A stretch of 64,000 bases of DNA from Atherinomorus stipes (GCA_023101725.1 JALJCO010008629.1:186001-250000); one strand, 5' to 3'; positions 46,801 to 60,326 are shown, numbered from the stretch's first letter. The notes: generated from the letters alone by a model not told the origin. Translations and numbers: made by a program.

Positions 46801-49800
46801 CAGCAAAGACACAAGGTCATAGTTCCCTTAACACAGAACAGATAGCTCTATTCTTACCAGAATCACATGCTCCAAAGCTGATGCAGGTACAAATCAGTGA
46901 AAGTATTTTCTGATATTTTTTAAATCTGTCCTCTGTTGTAACATCCTTACTTTTAAAAAAAAAACAAAAAAACAATTTTAGTGAGCATGACTAAATGTTT
47001 ATCGTCATGCAGGAGAGTGAATGTGGGTTGTCAGACACCTCCCTGATGGCAATATGTGGTCAATATATGCCTTTAAATTTCGAATGTTACTTTGTGGGGA
47101 AAAAAGGGAAAACCCAAATCTAACTTTCCATCCCCACTTTTTTCTTCAAAATGTCGTCATTTGCATAGAACTGGGATGTGAATGGTTACCAAACTATTGT
47201 TCATTATGGTCTCATAGATGCTCATTCAAGCAAACACATGTTGAGGCTTAAAGGGTGGATTACCAGCAGACTTCTCTGTGCTCCTCTGGTCCGCCTTCAC
47301 AAAAAAAAAAAGCAGCCAGTTTGCATTCTAGCTGAGAGGAATAGTATTGTTGCTCTAATAGAGCATTAGATTGGGGTTAAGCGCTTGAATGGGGAGTGTC
47401 CACTTGCTCAGGCCTGGGGCTACACATACACAGCGACATTAGCATAATTGCTGGACACCAGCGCACAGCAGAAGGTACTGAGTATTCTCCTTTCCAGTTC
47501 ACCTAATTCTCTTTGATTGAGCTGGGGGAACTGCTGCTGAACTCCATGAATGGCCCAGGGATGGGTGAAAGAGGATGGACGGATCTCTTGACAAACTGAT
47601 TAGCGAGTATATAGAGCTGCATGGATGGATGACAGCAGCACTAGTTGGATTGGGTTGTGCCTGCCTGCAATAAATGAACAAGTATATCTCTATGCCAGAT
47701 AACTGGATAGAAAACAAGTAAGGAAAGTAAATTTATAGGATAACGACTAAGACAGCAAGCACGTTTTTGAATCTGAAATCTTACCTAAAATACTCATATT
47801 ACAGTGTATTATGAATAAATGTCCGACCTACTGAGAACGTTTTATATCATTCTAATAAGATTTACAAAGAATCTGCTCAAATGTATGCTTGCTTATTTTT
47901 GCATGCTCAATCTTCTCCAGTTATGCAATATTAAAAGTTGGTTTGTTGCAGCAATAAGTGGTGGTTTGGACGAATATCTAGCCAGAACTGCAGAAGAAGA
48001 AGGCACAATGAAATGATGTCATAAGAGAACCAGTCAAACCTCAAACAAATGAAAACAAACCATGACTATATTAAAACTCTGGGACCACTATGCTACAACT
48101 GTACGCTTTTGAAAGCGTTGGTTATTCATGATTTCTTATTGGAAAAATTTCCATTGCTAACCGTACTAAATATTCCAAGAGTTTTTTTTTTTTTTTTTTT
48201 TACATTTTGTTGTTTTTCAGTTTGCGCAAATAAGCATTTAGATGAAAACATCACCATTAAGACAACTTACACATTAAACGAAGTACATCAGATGAACGCA
48301 GCATGACCTCCTCTCTTTAATGGCTTCTATTTTGGTTTCAATGAAAGAAGAGAAAACACAACTTTTCTTATGTCTCAGATGAGACCCCAGAGAGTTCTGC
48401 ATAAATTTTTATGGACAATACCAAAAACAAAAAGAGAGATATATTATCCACCCATGACATGCAAGCAGATGGAGGAATAAAAGTGCCTGGACTGACACGC
48501 CTGGAAAGAGAGAAAAGATGTTTTAACCCATAGAAGCTAGTTGGCATTTAACACTGGTTCAAATGATAAAGTACAGTTTGTAGTAGTGAGGGGGGACTTC
48601 CATTTTTGATGTGTAACCTGCTGAAACCTTAGCTGAGATTGCTCCCAGGCTCTTATGATCATGAGCTTTCTTTGATGATGAATAAATGGGAGGTTAGCTG
48701 TGAAGTGGGATTGGTTTAACACCTCGCCATGGTGCCCCACTTTTGCAGTGGACTAGCCTAAATGGATCCTATAGCCAAGCCCAGTGGCCTCTACAGAGCT
48801 CCTGTGAGGGTTTCCTGAACCCAGACAAGTGTTTCCCCTCCCACCTAGTGCTTTTGCTTCACTCCCTTTGCTTTGGATTCCTATTCAGCATGTTTACCAT
48901 GCCACCAGGCCTATTCAAACCCCAGGTCTGCAGGTCTTCCAGATCCTTACAGAGGCACTGAACTCTCCCTAACCTACTAATCAGACCTCTCCTCCCTGTC
49001 AGCCCCTGAACATAAAGCCCCCATCTTGACCACCATTTTGTAGGTCAGCCACTGTGAGCTTTGTGCGGGCCTTAGCACCACCAAAGAAAGATCCACCTCC
49101 TATTGATGCATCTTGAGCAGATCCCCGAGCCTAAGAGACACCTCCCCCTGCAGACGGAGGCATCCAAAGACATTCCGTTTATTAAGCTGTCACTGCACAT
49201 CTAAATCTGTTCCCTGTTGCATTGGTACAGCCCTTTCTAGAGAGAGAGTGAGAGAAAGCCTTTGTGTGGCACCAAGGTATTCAGAGAGCTAAAAAAAAAA
49301 AAAAAAAATCACACACACACACACACACACACTAAAACTAATGCACACACACCGGTGAAATGAGATGCAAATCCGACGATTCACTTGGCAGTAAGTGTGC
49401 TTTTCTTTGTGTGTATGTTTGTGTGCATTTTGCATGTGTGCAAGCGACATTTGTTGTAGTTGTGTGTTAGTGTGTGCCTAATTCCTGTAGCATGGTCTTA
49501 ATCTGTGCTGGCATAGTGGTGCCTGTACAGTTGAGCAGGCGTAACACAGTTGTTGGTAGGAGGGCATTGTGTGACGGTGGCAGGGAGAGAAATTACTTAA
49601 GGGGCCAAGACAACGTCTTTGGGTAAACCAGGCTACAGTGAGTGAAGGCATGCACAAGGACACCTGCAGCGTAGGGGATGAGCAATACAGGATGACGGAG
49701 AAGTGGAAAAAAAGAAGGGTTGAGAAAGGGTAAAGGCTGAGCTGGATCCTGGTTAGGACTTCCAGGTTCTTTCTCTCCATTAGACAATCAACACTCATAG

Positions 49801-50221
49801 ATTGGATTTGCATGGCTAATAAGGGTTTAAGGCTGTTATTTGTGTGAAAAAGGTTCAAATGAAACTGACCCATGGATTTCAGAATGCCAGTGTTAACCCC
49901 GCTATAAAAAAAAAAAGGAGTAGATTACAATATTTTAATGACCCATAAGAAGATGGGTTATTGGCACAGGAGATACTTGCCTACTACATTCTGTTAACTA
50001 AGCACATACATTACCTATGAATCTAATAGGTATATTTTGCTGAGAAAAGACAGACTTTGCAACTGAAAACACAGACTAACAATTTCCACTGTTTAAGCTG
50101 AATGTGTGCAATTAATTAAAAAAAATGATTGAAAAAATAATTTATTCTAAATTTATTAAAGTATTGCATTCCCACCAAATATCAATAACAGATAGGGGAA
50201 AAAAATAACATATTTATAATA
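43876..50221. other. Long non-coding stretch, no gene seen
   Basis: No gene or complete repeat recognised in about 6.3 kb. Simple repeats are a T-run at 48181-48202, an A-run at about 49290-49308 and a CA tract at 49311-49332. Open frames of up to about 130 codons (for example minus strand 49478-49873) carry no recognisable domain. A compact motif cluster at 47330-47480 may be conserved, but nothing in the sequence alone proves it. Confidence 0.55.
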
Positions 50222-50317
50222 TGTATAAGATACAGTAACTCCAAATTGTGTTAGGCGGAAGTTTGCAACTAGCTAGTCGTGACCTACACCTTGTAATACT
50301 ACTCTGTATCTTATACA
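50222..50317. repeat. 14-bp perfect inverted repeat with nested arms
   Basis: TGTATAAGATACAG at 50222-50235 pairs with CTGTATCTTATACA at 50304-50317. Nearby CGTGACCTAC (about 50278) can also pair with GTAGGTCATG just downstream (about 50319). It may be the remains of a short fold-back element. Confidence 0.7.
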
Positions 50318-51484
50318 GTAGGTCATGGATCCTCAAAGTCTGGACTCCGGTCGGGCCCGGGCCGTGACCCGTATCACGAGATGTGTCAGTCCGGGCCCAG
50401 CCCAACTTATGTTATGAATTACAAAATAGTATTATCCTAAGTCTTTTCCAAAATAATCTTCCATAAATTAGTAAATAAATTGTTTATAATGTCAAAGAAA
50501 GTTTCCCCGGATATTATTCACAGCGATTTAGTGATAACAACTCTTTATGTTCACGAACTTTTGCCATCTTGACCATAAAGTGTTGTGACTGGAGCGTCTG
50601 TGACCGACAACCTGCCCTCTGTCTGAGACAAAGCAGTCACCGGAAGCAGTAGCACAGGGGTTTGTGACGTTAGAGCCAATCAGAAGCAGAGAAGGTGGGG
50701 CATTGGTGACGACTCTTCTGCTAACAAACTAAATGAAATGTGCTCTGAAACGTACTAAAAAAAAATTAAGTTTGAGAACCCTTGTTACAGGTTATAATCA
50801 GAGTGGGGCTCAATCTGCTTTTGGTTATAAAAAGAAGAAGCAGCACTGCCCAGATGTTACATTTATCTTTTTCTTTTTCAATCAGGGTGAAGAATTGGGA
50901 GTTAATTATAAAAGTGGTGGTTGCTACCGCTCTTGGCATGTGACTATTTCAGAGTACAATTAACAAGGTGTGTTTTTAGTCAAGCACCTCTGTCTGTCTG
51001 CCTCTGCTTCTTTGCAGTGTTTATAAAGCTTTCTTTCCCAGCATGAACTCCAGACAAAGTGCTTGAGATCTGAACTCAACCACCTATAAAAATCAGATAA
51101 TTATAATGAATAAAAAAAGGTTAAATTACTACAAATCAAAGGCTCCATATAGCATTCTATACACAAATTTGCCTTTAAAAATTTTGACAACCTTTCATGT
51201 TGCATCATGTAAGCTCACCATTTTTTTGTTGTTGTTTGTTTTGTTTTTTACCTAAAAACATCTGTAAGGAGAAATTCTCAAAAACTTACAATTTTCCATT
51301 TAACTGGGAATAGGATTGGCTAGATTTAATATTAAAGATACATGATTTGACAAAATGTTTGATATTACAACTACATGGTTTGCAATAAAATTAACTACTG
51401 CATACCATACAAATGTAATAACCATTATAGCTGTAGTACCGAGCAGCCTAACAAGAGGATTTATATTTATTAATTATTTATTTA
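50318..51484. other. Non-coding stretch, no gene seen
   Basis: No gene recognised. The phrase GGATCCTCAAAGTCTGG (50327) with TTTGAGAACCCTTG (50770, opposite sense) hints at the two ends of a hAT-type repeat, but flanking duplications are lacking. Confidence 0.5.
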
Positions 51485-52520
51485 TTAACTCATTGACTGC
51501 CAGGCCTTTTCTGAGCAGAGCGCTCCATATTGCCAGGATTTTTAAGCATTTTCACTGATTTTGGGAGATCCACAGAATAGTGTGTACTATGCCAATACAA
51601 ACACTGAATATACCAAAGGAAAGCTTAGACTCCCTTGTTTTATCAGAAAAAAAACCATTTGTTTCTAGCTTTTTCCATTCTTTAGTAATCTGCAGTAGAA
51701 CATGGGTTTGTTGCAGCGAAAATGCCTGTTTCTGACTAAAAAGCTAAGAAAACTAGCTTTGAATACTAAGGTACGCTTCGAGGGAAAAGTGTCTTTGATG
51801 CCAATATTTGTTTACTTTAGTAACACCTTCATCACCTGAACAGCTGTTTACTTCTATGAAACAACAAATACAACACTGAGAAGAGTTTTGGTGGCAAAAT
51901 AATTATTTACTAGCTAAATAAGCCACAACAAGTTTGTTTCACAACATAATATTTTGCAGAAACATAGAGCAGAAACATCTCTCTACTGCAGCTTAGGTGC
52001 ACACCTCCTCCTCCCCCCCGCGGGAAACAACCGTGTGCTGTTGACTTACTTTCACTTTCTGCAGGCGCACTTCGCTGCTGTATTTCCATCTGTGGATGTG
52101 TCTTCGATCGATCGTGTCTGTCTGTCACCGATCACTTTTTCCACAAACTTTCCTCCTTCATCCATCTTCTAAGCTGCTTCGATTACGACCGGTCGTCATG
52201 TTCTCTCACCCTCGCAACAGAATCCAGCATACTTCTTGGGCTAACAGCCGTTAGCAACCACTAACCACAGGAAGCATCATAGAATTGCGTCACTTCCTGG
52301 TAGGTTTTTTTTAAGCTTGTCTGACACCGCCATCTGCTGGATTAGATGAAACCTACCGAAAAAATTATGATGAGCCCTTGGTTCTCTCTGACAAGCTCCG
52401 CCAGAGATTAAAACAGTCCCCCCAATTAAAACCTTTAATTAACGTGGAAACACGTGATTGGCAGTTAAAGTTCGGATTTGAATTAACGTGGAAACACGTG
52501 ATTGGCAGCCAGTGAGTTAA
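51485..52520. mobile_element. TTAA-bounded inverted-end element (MITE), 1036 bp
   Basis: The left end TTAACTCATTGACTGCCA and the right end, in reverse complement TTAACTCACTGGCTGCCA, agree at 16 of 18 positions. Both start with TTAA, as expected for piggyBac-type insertion. The type TTAACTCATTG.CTGCCA is a known form of vertebrate TTAA-flanked repeat. Near the right end a 28-bp unit is duplicated (listed separately). The interior shows no transposase; short frames are featureless. Confidence 0.75.
52437..52508. repeat. Two 28-bp direct repeats containing an ACGTG palindrome
   Basis: A unit starting AATTAACGTGGAAACACGTG and ending ATTGGCAG occurs at 52437-52464 and again, unchanged, at 52481-52508. 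Within it, CGTGgaaaCACG is an inverted repeat. It sits inside the right end of the TTAA-bounded element and may be a transposase-binding site array. Confidence 0.92.
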
Positions 52521-52595
52521 TTACTTTTCTCTTTCAGGAAGACGGTTCCAATATGGAGAAATAACACTTATTCGTAGAGTCTTTCTGCTATTGCT

Positions 52596-53003
52596 ACACC
52601 AGCCAATGCCATGTATGAGATACACGGCAAGTCAGTCTGGGCTCCCTCCGCTGGAAAGTCATTTCCACTCTGGTAAAAAATTCACAGCACGGGAGGTGGG
52701 ACTTTACAATACATCTTTTTCAGTGAGGAGCAACAATCTAACGACGCCCTTTCTGATGTCTTAAATAAGCTGCATGTGTCCTTAAAACCCCCAAAACTTG
52801 CTACTCTGAGGACTTTCCTCTTACAGAAAGACATTTGTGTCTCTTCCTTGTTTCTTTGATTGTTTCTGTCCATGTTTCTCTGATTGATTCAATTTGTTCC
52901 TGTTAGTCCCACCTCTCGTCTCGAGTTGGGAAACAGTGTCCAACGGAGGGAGCCCAGACTGACTTGCCATGTGTCTCATACATGGCGATAATCAGGCTGG
53001 TGT
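52596..53003. mobile_element. Fold-back element with about 65-bp inverted repeats
   Basis: The left arm starts ACACCAGCC (52596) and contains GCCATGTATGAGA and GGCAAGTCAGTCTGGGCTCC, followed by CTCCG. The right arm carries the same text on the opposite strand up to 53003, with small gaps and a few mismatches; the central 30 bases agree at 29 positions. A loop of about 260 non-coding bases separates the arms. The strong arm identity suggests recent origin or gene-conversion-like maintenance. The class is unknown. Confidence 0.8.
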
Positions 53004-55960
53004 ACCAGGCTATCTGACTGCAGTCTCTCATAAAAGGTATTCCTTGTCAGTGGTTATGTATGCATCATAGTCAGTAAGAATTACAATTTTGATTTTATAA
53101 CTTGGATAGCTCACTGCTGAATAATGGACTCAATGGTCAAATTGTTGCTTAAACTTCATCAAAGTTTTTCATCGTTTATTGTCACTTCATAGGCTCAGGC
53201 AGGGACATAGTCTGACAGAAATACACAAACAGAGAACACCTGAAGTAATGAAGCAGACCAAGGAAATGAGACACTGATGCAACCACATACTCCTTTATAG
53301 TCCCACAAAAATGTGATGATTTCCAAAAGTCTCTGTTGAGTGTATTTAAGCTTGTGAGTAACTCAAGCAGGCTATTTTGAATCCAATCCAATTTCTTATA
53401 CCCACAAGCTTCTCTCTATTTGTGTAGACAGGGAAGTTTCTATTTGGCGATAGCAAAAACATTGCAGGCTTGGATGTTTGAGGATCATTAATGGGGGAGA
53501 GGAGGGGTGTTGTGTAAGTGTTGAAATATGACCTAATTAACAAGTGCGGCAGTTTTTGTTATTATTTCACCCTGGATTAATCTCGTAGAAACTGGAGCTA
53601 AGAGTACTACAGAAGTTTCCCATGGTGTGGCTCTGTGAAATGGGTTACACATGTATACCCTCAACCCACCACTGCCCTCTCATGTTGCTAGTCCCTTCCT
53701 CTATTAGCTTCCACTTGTCTCAGGTGGCTATTTATCAGATGCACATACTGTACAGTTGGTCATGGTTGGTTACTGGTTAGACAAACAGTATACCCTTTCT
53801 TCCATGAATATTTCAATTGACTCTGGCTATAATTCAAGTTGAGAAGCTTGAAACTTAATAGTGAGTCTGCATAAGAATTATGCCTATTTCCCATGAAAAT
53901 AGATATAATCGTGCAATGTGTAAAGTGCTGTTAGAAAAACTGACAAGGATTAAGTAGTAGCAGAATGGCCTCCCTTATTAGTCAAAGTGGTTCACTGTTT
54001 GAAATGTAAGACTGGATAAATTTGAAAATTAATTTATGAATATTTAATGCAATTACAGCTTTTCTTCCTGGGTGCACCAGGATAGTCCGCTAGACTTGAT
54101 GTGACTGGGAACTCTGCTCAGTTGGTGGGGTGGGGATGAAGTCCCAGACCAAGATCACTTTCACGCTGCACTTTTACCAAACAAGCCGGAGTCTCATTGC
54201 CTGAGCTGTCACTTCCTCTAAGCATGTCGTAGTGTTTTGTTTTTTTTTTTTATCTTTTATGTGACACTCCCTATACTGTGCAGGCATATCCCAGAGTCTC
54301 CATTTCACAGCTAATTATTTTAAAACCTGCATCATTTTTGTGGGTACTGGGATGCTTTCTTCTGATCATGTATCAATTAAAGCTTTCACTTCGTTGTCAC
54401 TCCACATTTGACCACAAGCCATTTCTAAAAAAAGTCCTACATGTGTGTTCTGGTTTTGGAACCATTTACAAATGCCGTACGTTTTACCCACAATGCCATG
54501 CTAAATCAAATGCAGTGTGGCAGTTGTAGTCCGCTTGATCCGACTCAGTCTGTTTGTGCATACAGAATTCCCCGAGTAAAGCAAATTTAGAGGACTTTCT
54601 AAATGAACGGACTCTGAATTAAATAAAAAAGACTGGTGTGAATGTGTCTTTCTTCAATTTAACTAGTGATTAGTTGGAAGTTGACACTGTTGGGTGTTTC
54701 ACCGGAAATATTACTTGTAGTGCGAACCTAAATTCTTAATTCTAGCACAAGAAAAATGATTAAATTGAAACTAACTGAAGCCTTACGTGAAAAAAAAACA
54801 ACTTTATTAATAAAAAAGTGATGTCAAATAATTACTTGAAGTGCTTAAAAACTGAGAGGAAAAAAAAAGACACTTATTTATACTTTCTGGTCATTAAACT
54901 TATAATGAAAGTACACAGTTTTCAGGGAAACAATAATTGTAATGGGCAATTGTTTGGCCTTTTAGAAGATGTATTGCTGCTATGAATCACAACAAGAAGG
55001 CTAATATATTGAAAGTGCAAAAGAAATAGGCAAATAGCCCTGAGCTGCAAATACCAGACACATTAAAGCCTGGAAGACCTCCAGAGAAATCGTTCAATTA
55101 CACAGAGTGAATACTATTGTGCTTCAAGGGAAAGATGGATAAGTTAGAGAATGGGCTGTCAAAGAAGTAAACTACACTATGGATTTAATTAGAGTAACAC
55201 ATCTGGGAGCTTATAGTTGCTATAAGTGGGCTTCGTTGTAACAGACAGTTGGATGGCAAATCAATGATTTGACCAGAGGGTTTATAGAAAAGTTCTGAGA
55301 GATAAAGGAAGATGGAAGGATAAAGAGAAAGTCTAAGTCAAGTGCATAAAAAAATAGCATTGAATTTTCAATTTTGAACAAGATGAAAGTTAATGTTAAA
55401 TAAAAAGCTAAAAAATGATTGCCAAGAAAGAATAGTTAGTTAGACTGGTTAGATCATTGGGCTCAGCTCTGCCAAAAAAACAAAAACAAACAAAACAAAA
55501 ACCTTTCTTTTCCTTTTTTCAAAAAGCTCTTTATTTAGTACCACCTTTTGTGTTCAGCTGAAAATGTCAACTTGGTACGTGTGCTTACTTGCATTAATTA
55601 TACTGAGCAATAATGCAAAAGTTTTTTCACTTGAAGAATTTTACATGTTTGGTTTAAATGTCAAACAATCATGTACAGTAGGGATCTTAAGATTTTGGTT
55701 TGCTTTTTTTTATGCCAAAATTAGCAAATTTGTGTTTTACAACAATGTCTAAGTAAACCAAATCTGATTTACTGCCACTAAAATGTTAACATTATCCCTC
55801 CATTCATTTTCGACATATCAATAATATGACAGTTATTGGTCTATGTTATTAAATACATATTCGGACAGTCTCTGCCATCCATTCACTACTTCCACCTCTG
55901 TGCCCTCACTGTTTTAGTTGTAATTCCTCCACTTTTTAACCCGATGACATGGTCTTAGCC
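53004..55960. other. Non-coding stretch, no gene seen
   Basis: No gene recognised. At 54050-54650 the phrases GGGTGCACCAGG, AGTCCGCTTGATCC and CTGGTGTGAATG are reminiscent of the GTGCATTCACAC-ended repeat at 43227, but the ends are too decayed to call. Confidence 0.55.
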
Positions 55961-55964
55961 CAAT

Positions 55965-56230
55965 TGATTGAAAAGACGTTGAAAAGACATCATGTCCATC
56001 TGTTGAAAATGTTGAAACGTTTTGATTTGTTTGAAAAGTGAAAGGTGGAAAGCCGTCTGTCAATTAGACATTGAAAAGACGTTTTTCGATGACTTTTCAA
56101 CGTCTAATTTTGGGCTCAATTTGGACCAAATCAGACGGTCCAAATCCAGCCCCATTTTCAACGTCTATTTTTAGGCTTAAATATGGCTATGATGGACTGA
56201 CCAGATTTGGCCCAAAAAACAACATTGAAA
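55965..56230. repeat. Cluster of TTGAAAAGACGT / ACTTTTCAACGTC motifs
   Basis: TTGAAAAGACGTTG (about 55968), TTGAAAAGACATC (55980) and TTGAAAAGACGTTTT (56071) occur in direct orientation. CTTTTCAACGTCTA (56093) and TTTTCAACGTCTA (56156) occur inverted. Similar GACGT-rich repeats are common in fish, probably as DNA-transposon derivatives. The 118-codon frame over this block is not considered real. Confidence 0.6.
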
Positions 56231-59200
56231 TGATGTCTTGCATTTGGTGGGAGTCATTTGTTACACCTTTTTATTGCTTACATAGCCATTACCAAACAGT
56301 GGAGACTCTGTTCTCTCAAACACATAAAATCACACGATTGAAAAGAAGCATCTCTCACATGGAACCTAGTCTTATCATTCATGGGAATGGATTGAACCAG
56401 TTTGGTCAAGTAAAAACCACTTTTTGAAGTTTTTGCTGATAGCCTCTGGATACCTGATAGGGATATTCATTGTTCGGACTTGCAGTCTTAGTGACATTTC
56501 ACCAAAGGTTCCTCATTTAGTCTCTAATAAAAGCTTGATTTGGACATAAATGGAACCAATGCAGGTGTCCACAAATTTGTGGCATGGTGACATCATCCAT
56601 AAGGTCTCAAATCAAGCAAAAGGTCTCAAGAGGTTATACAGTGACATCTCTGTGGTCACAAATGATGCTACAATGTTTTTGATGTTCCTTTGGACCAACC
56701 TAACCCAAACCAAAAGAATGGAAGTTCCCGAAAATAAGGCATACATCCTCAAACTCAACACGGCACCGTCCCCAGCAATAAACCAAAGCTTGAATTAAAT
56801 CGGATTAACAGTAGTCAAGATAGACAAGAAACAGACATAGAGACTTAGAAATGTCCTCGTTTGTCATTAAATGTGTCTCAGTGTTGTCATGGAGACAATC
56901 ACAAAATGTCAGCAGAAATGAGAGACAGCATGCAAATCCATCGAAATGATCTTAAACACATCAAATCAAGGCTTATGTGGCTGATTTAGAAGAATGCAAT
57001 AAGGGACTGTCAGTAGGAAAAAATGTGAGTCAATAGTTGTGTTACTGTGTGTTAGTGAACAAGGAGGAAGAATGTTGCAATCTGTCAGTTGTCACTGATG
57101 CGGAAAGATATCTTTAAGGCTTATGTCTTGCTAAAAGCCAGATTTTGACATTGTCAAATAACTTTATCTAATCTTCTAAGGTCTCATAAGATCTTTCCAA
57201 GATTCTATGCCTTGGTCTCTCAGCCAGTCCACAAGCATCCCAGTCAGGTCCTTACAGCATCTACTCTGTGAAAGAGCAGTCTGTCATTGCACTGTGTAGC
57301 ACTTTTTGCCACACATGTGGTTCTCATTTTGCAGATTAACATAAAAGAGGGTGTGTAACAGTTCTCGCACTCAAAACCCTGCCTGGGGCAAGAGGAGGAG
57401 AGGCCGCAGCTGGATTACCTCATTTAGGATCTTTTAGAAGACTGTTTACCTTGCAAAGTGTGCATCTCAATGAGGTATGGCTGTGACAGCAAGCATAACA
57501 GGGTCAATGGTATTAACAAACAAACCTCTAGAGCAGATTAATTTACTTGGTACAAGGAAAATATAGAGGACTGGGAGGCACTGGATAACTCATAATATAA
57601 TGGCATGACAATATTTAGTCCATGTTGCAGGACATTATAAAACACACTTTACATACAACAATCACACTTTATCAAAGAAACTTTAAAATGCAACAGAAAT
57701 ATACATTTTATGAGATCAGTTTACTCTTTTCCTTAAAAGGATCCATTAAGTTAGTCCTTGAAAGTCCAACAACACATAATCTCCATCATCAGATTTGCTT
57801 GGCTGTCACTAAATACTTTTGTATATGTCTAAAGTGAAAATGACACCAGAAAATGTTAAGAAAAAGCAAATATGTTCTAGTTTCTGTGACATGGTTGCCT
57901 ACTAATTATATGAATTACTTTAACTTTTGTCCTTTGATAACCAAAATGAAGTTGAAGGACAAAGTCAAGAGACAAGCAGATGAGCTTGGTGTCTAGATGG
58001 ACTGCACAGTTCATGTTAGCTAAGTGATTCAGCTGAAAGATTAGAAAATCTTTTGTGTCATTCTACATTTGATTTTCTCATTTGATTTGAATTATTTTAA
58101 GTCCAACTTGTTCAGAATTTAAAGCCGAAACTTTTCCTCTTTATATGCCATATTAAAAACAGGAATACAATAAAAAAAGAAGAATTCTGTCAAAGTGTAT
58201 AAAGTAAAACATAATGTTGCATTAGTTTGATTAATCATGAAGTGCTTCTTGCATGGATTCAAAATTTAAAGGCCAAATGGGAACTGCATTCACAGATGAG
58301 ACCCATTTTCCTGCTATTTCCCTCTGTTTGCCCTGCTGACCTGTAAAAGGAGCTACCGGCTTGCAAGGTACATGTTCATGTCTACACATATCTAATGTAT
58401 GTCTGCGTAAATGATTTAAAACAAAGCAGACATTTACAGACACAAGGTGGGCTGAGAATCGGCAGATCGTTGACCACTACTGGAATTTGATTGCCATAAT
58501 AATGCTTGACAACCTAGACAGTAGGAAAATAAGTTGCCATTTAAAAGTCCCAGGAAACCACAAATGAATCTACTTTCTACAATTTCATCTCTTTTTTTTT
58601 GTTTCTTTCTGTTTTATTTCTTTTTTTTTTTTTTAACTATGCGCAGTGTCTTAATGCTGTAACTACCTTTGGTATGCACTGTACAGTGTATGTATGCATT
58701 TATGTTTCTACTAATGGAGCATATGCACAAACAACTTTGCTGGGATGTTATATTAGTATTATTGACCAACATATTAATCTTTATCATGACACAGGTTAGG
58801 GTGGAATAGTTCTATCACATGCCAATGGAACTGTTTTTTGACTACAAAAAGGAAACTACTCTCTTTTCACACCTTCAGAATCACCATTTCTATGTGTGTC
58901 GTCCTGATGCTGCTATTTTTTCCTCCACAATTTGTGTATATGTTTTTGTTTTCATCACTGAAATACGACATTCCCACAATATACTTAAAAATCAAGGCAA
59001 CTATTTGTATCATTTTATCATGTAGTTTGAGCAAGAATAGCTTTTTATCGAAACACCTAGTATTTTTTAACACAAAAAATACATTTGTGGATATAGTCAA
59101 CTTGATTTTAGCATTCATTGATGTCATTGTTTATTAGAGATGTGACATTCATGAACAAATTGATTATTTTGAATGGCTCTTTTAAATGAATGATGAGAAT

Positions 59201-59885
59201 CAGATCTCAGTTGTGATCATTTCATTTGTGAGACAGTTTTTATATCCAGACTGTTCACGCTGCCTTCCACGTGACACGTGTGTGCTTCAGGGGGTTTGAT
59301 GTCCAACACGCTACATTCATGTGAACACATCTATAGGCAGAAAGTGTTGCTCAGAAACTGTGAAAACATTAACTAAAATCTGCACTGATGTGGCTCAGGT
59401 TTATTTTACATCTATTTTTACTGTATTTCTGTATTTTTTTTCTGCATTTTTAAAAGAATCATATATAGTAGATTTTATATACTGTAGCTACATACAATAT
59501 ATCTTTTCATCAGCCTTTATTCTTATATTGTGAGAGTTCTTTGCATTACTAAAATGTTCTTGTGTGAAAAATATTTAAAATAAAGTTATTTTGAATGGAC
59601 GTAAATTGCAGCCAGCTCAGTTTTAGTTGTGCCATGAAGTGTTTTGGTGAGTAAAAATCCAAAATAGTGACCAGGATCAGGGATATGGAGTCACCTTATA
59701 AAACACAATAAAAACAAATGAAAATCAAGAAAATAATTCAGAATATTTCCCACCAACCGTGTATGTATTGATGGGGTGTGTAAGTTTGAATTATTCCGGT
59801 CCAAATCTTGCCTTATAAACCGCTACCAGTGATTATTTACTTGACAAAGAGTAGTTAAAGTTGACAAAATTTTTAATAAATAACG
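56231..59885. other. Non-coding stretch, no gene seen
   Basis: No gene recognised. T-runs occur at 58590-58634. Near 59140 the text ATGTGACATTCATGAAC...GGCTCTTT resembles one end of a fish hAT-type repeat, with a possible AAAGAGCC counterpart near 60015, but neither limit is certain. Confidence 0.5.
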
Positions 59886-59937
<52 letters not shown>

Positions 59938-59973
59938 ACCAGTCTTTTGAATGGAAACCAGTCTTTTGAATGG
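59886..59973. repeat. (AAC)n microsatellite plus 19-bp tandem duplication
   Basis: An uninterrupted ACA/AAC trinucleotide array runs to about 59937. It is followed by AAACCAGTCTTTTGAATGG twice in tandem (59936-59954 and 59955-59973), both exact. Confidence 0.92.
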
Positions 59974-60326
59974 TTCTTTAGATGGAACAACTCCTCAAAA
60001 TCCAGCTCCCTTCAAAGAGCCATAAATCCCATCTGTATTGCTTATGGGATCTACCATATTTTAAGAATGTGAAACATCTTTTTTTAAGTTCAGCCAACTT
60101 CAGATTTCAGTTCCTTTGCTATTATTCTACGTATAACTGAATAAAGCCTTTCAATTTCCTTAATTCTCATGGAAACGTGAAATAATCATGAAAGGTTAGT
60201 CCCTTTAGATTTACAGTGCTTCTGTCAACAGGTGCATATCCTGCTAAGGTGGAGATCCCTTCTCCACCCAGAACCACCAATTCAAAAGTCACTCACTGCT
60301 AAAACTTCAAGGGATCACATATACAC
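59974..60326. other. Non-coding stretch, no gene seen
   Basis: Nothing recognised, apart from the AAAGAGCC phrase near 60015. Confidence 0.6.

Noticed and set aside
49478..49873. 131-codon minus-strand frame
   Set aside because: No domain and no supporting context.
50327..50790. A hAT-type element with GGATCCTCAAAG and TTTGAGAACCC ends
   Set aside because: The ends agree poorly and the flanks show no 8-bp duplication.
56071..56427. 118-codon frame over the GACGT motif cluster
   Set aside because: It lies on repeated DNA; no known protein pattern.
59135..60030. A hAT-type repeat with CATGAAC...GGCTCTTT ends around the AAC microsatellite
   Set aside because: Only one end is suggestive; the opposite end and a duplication are missing.
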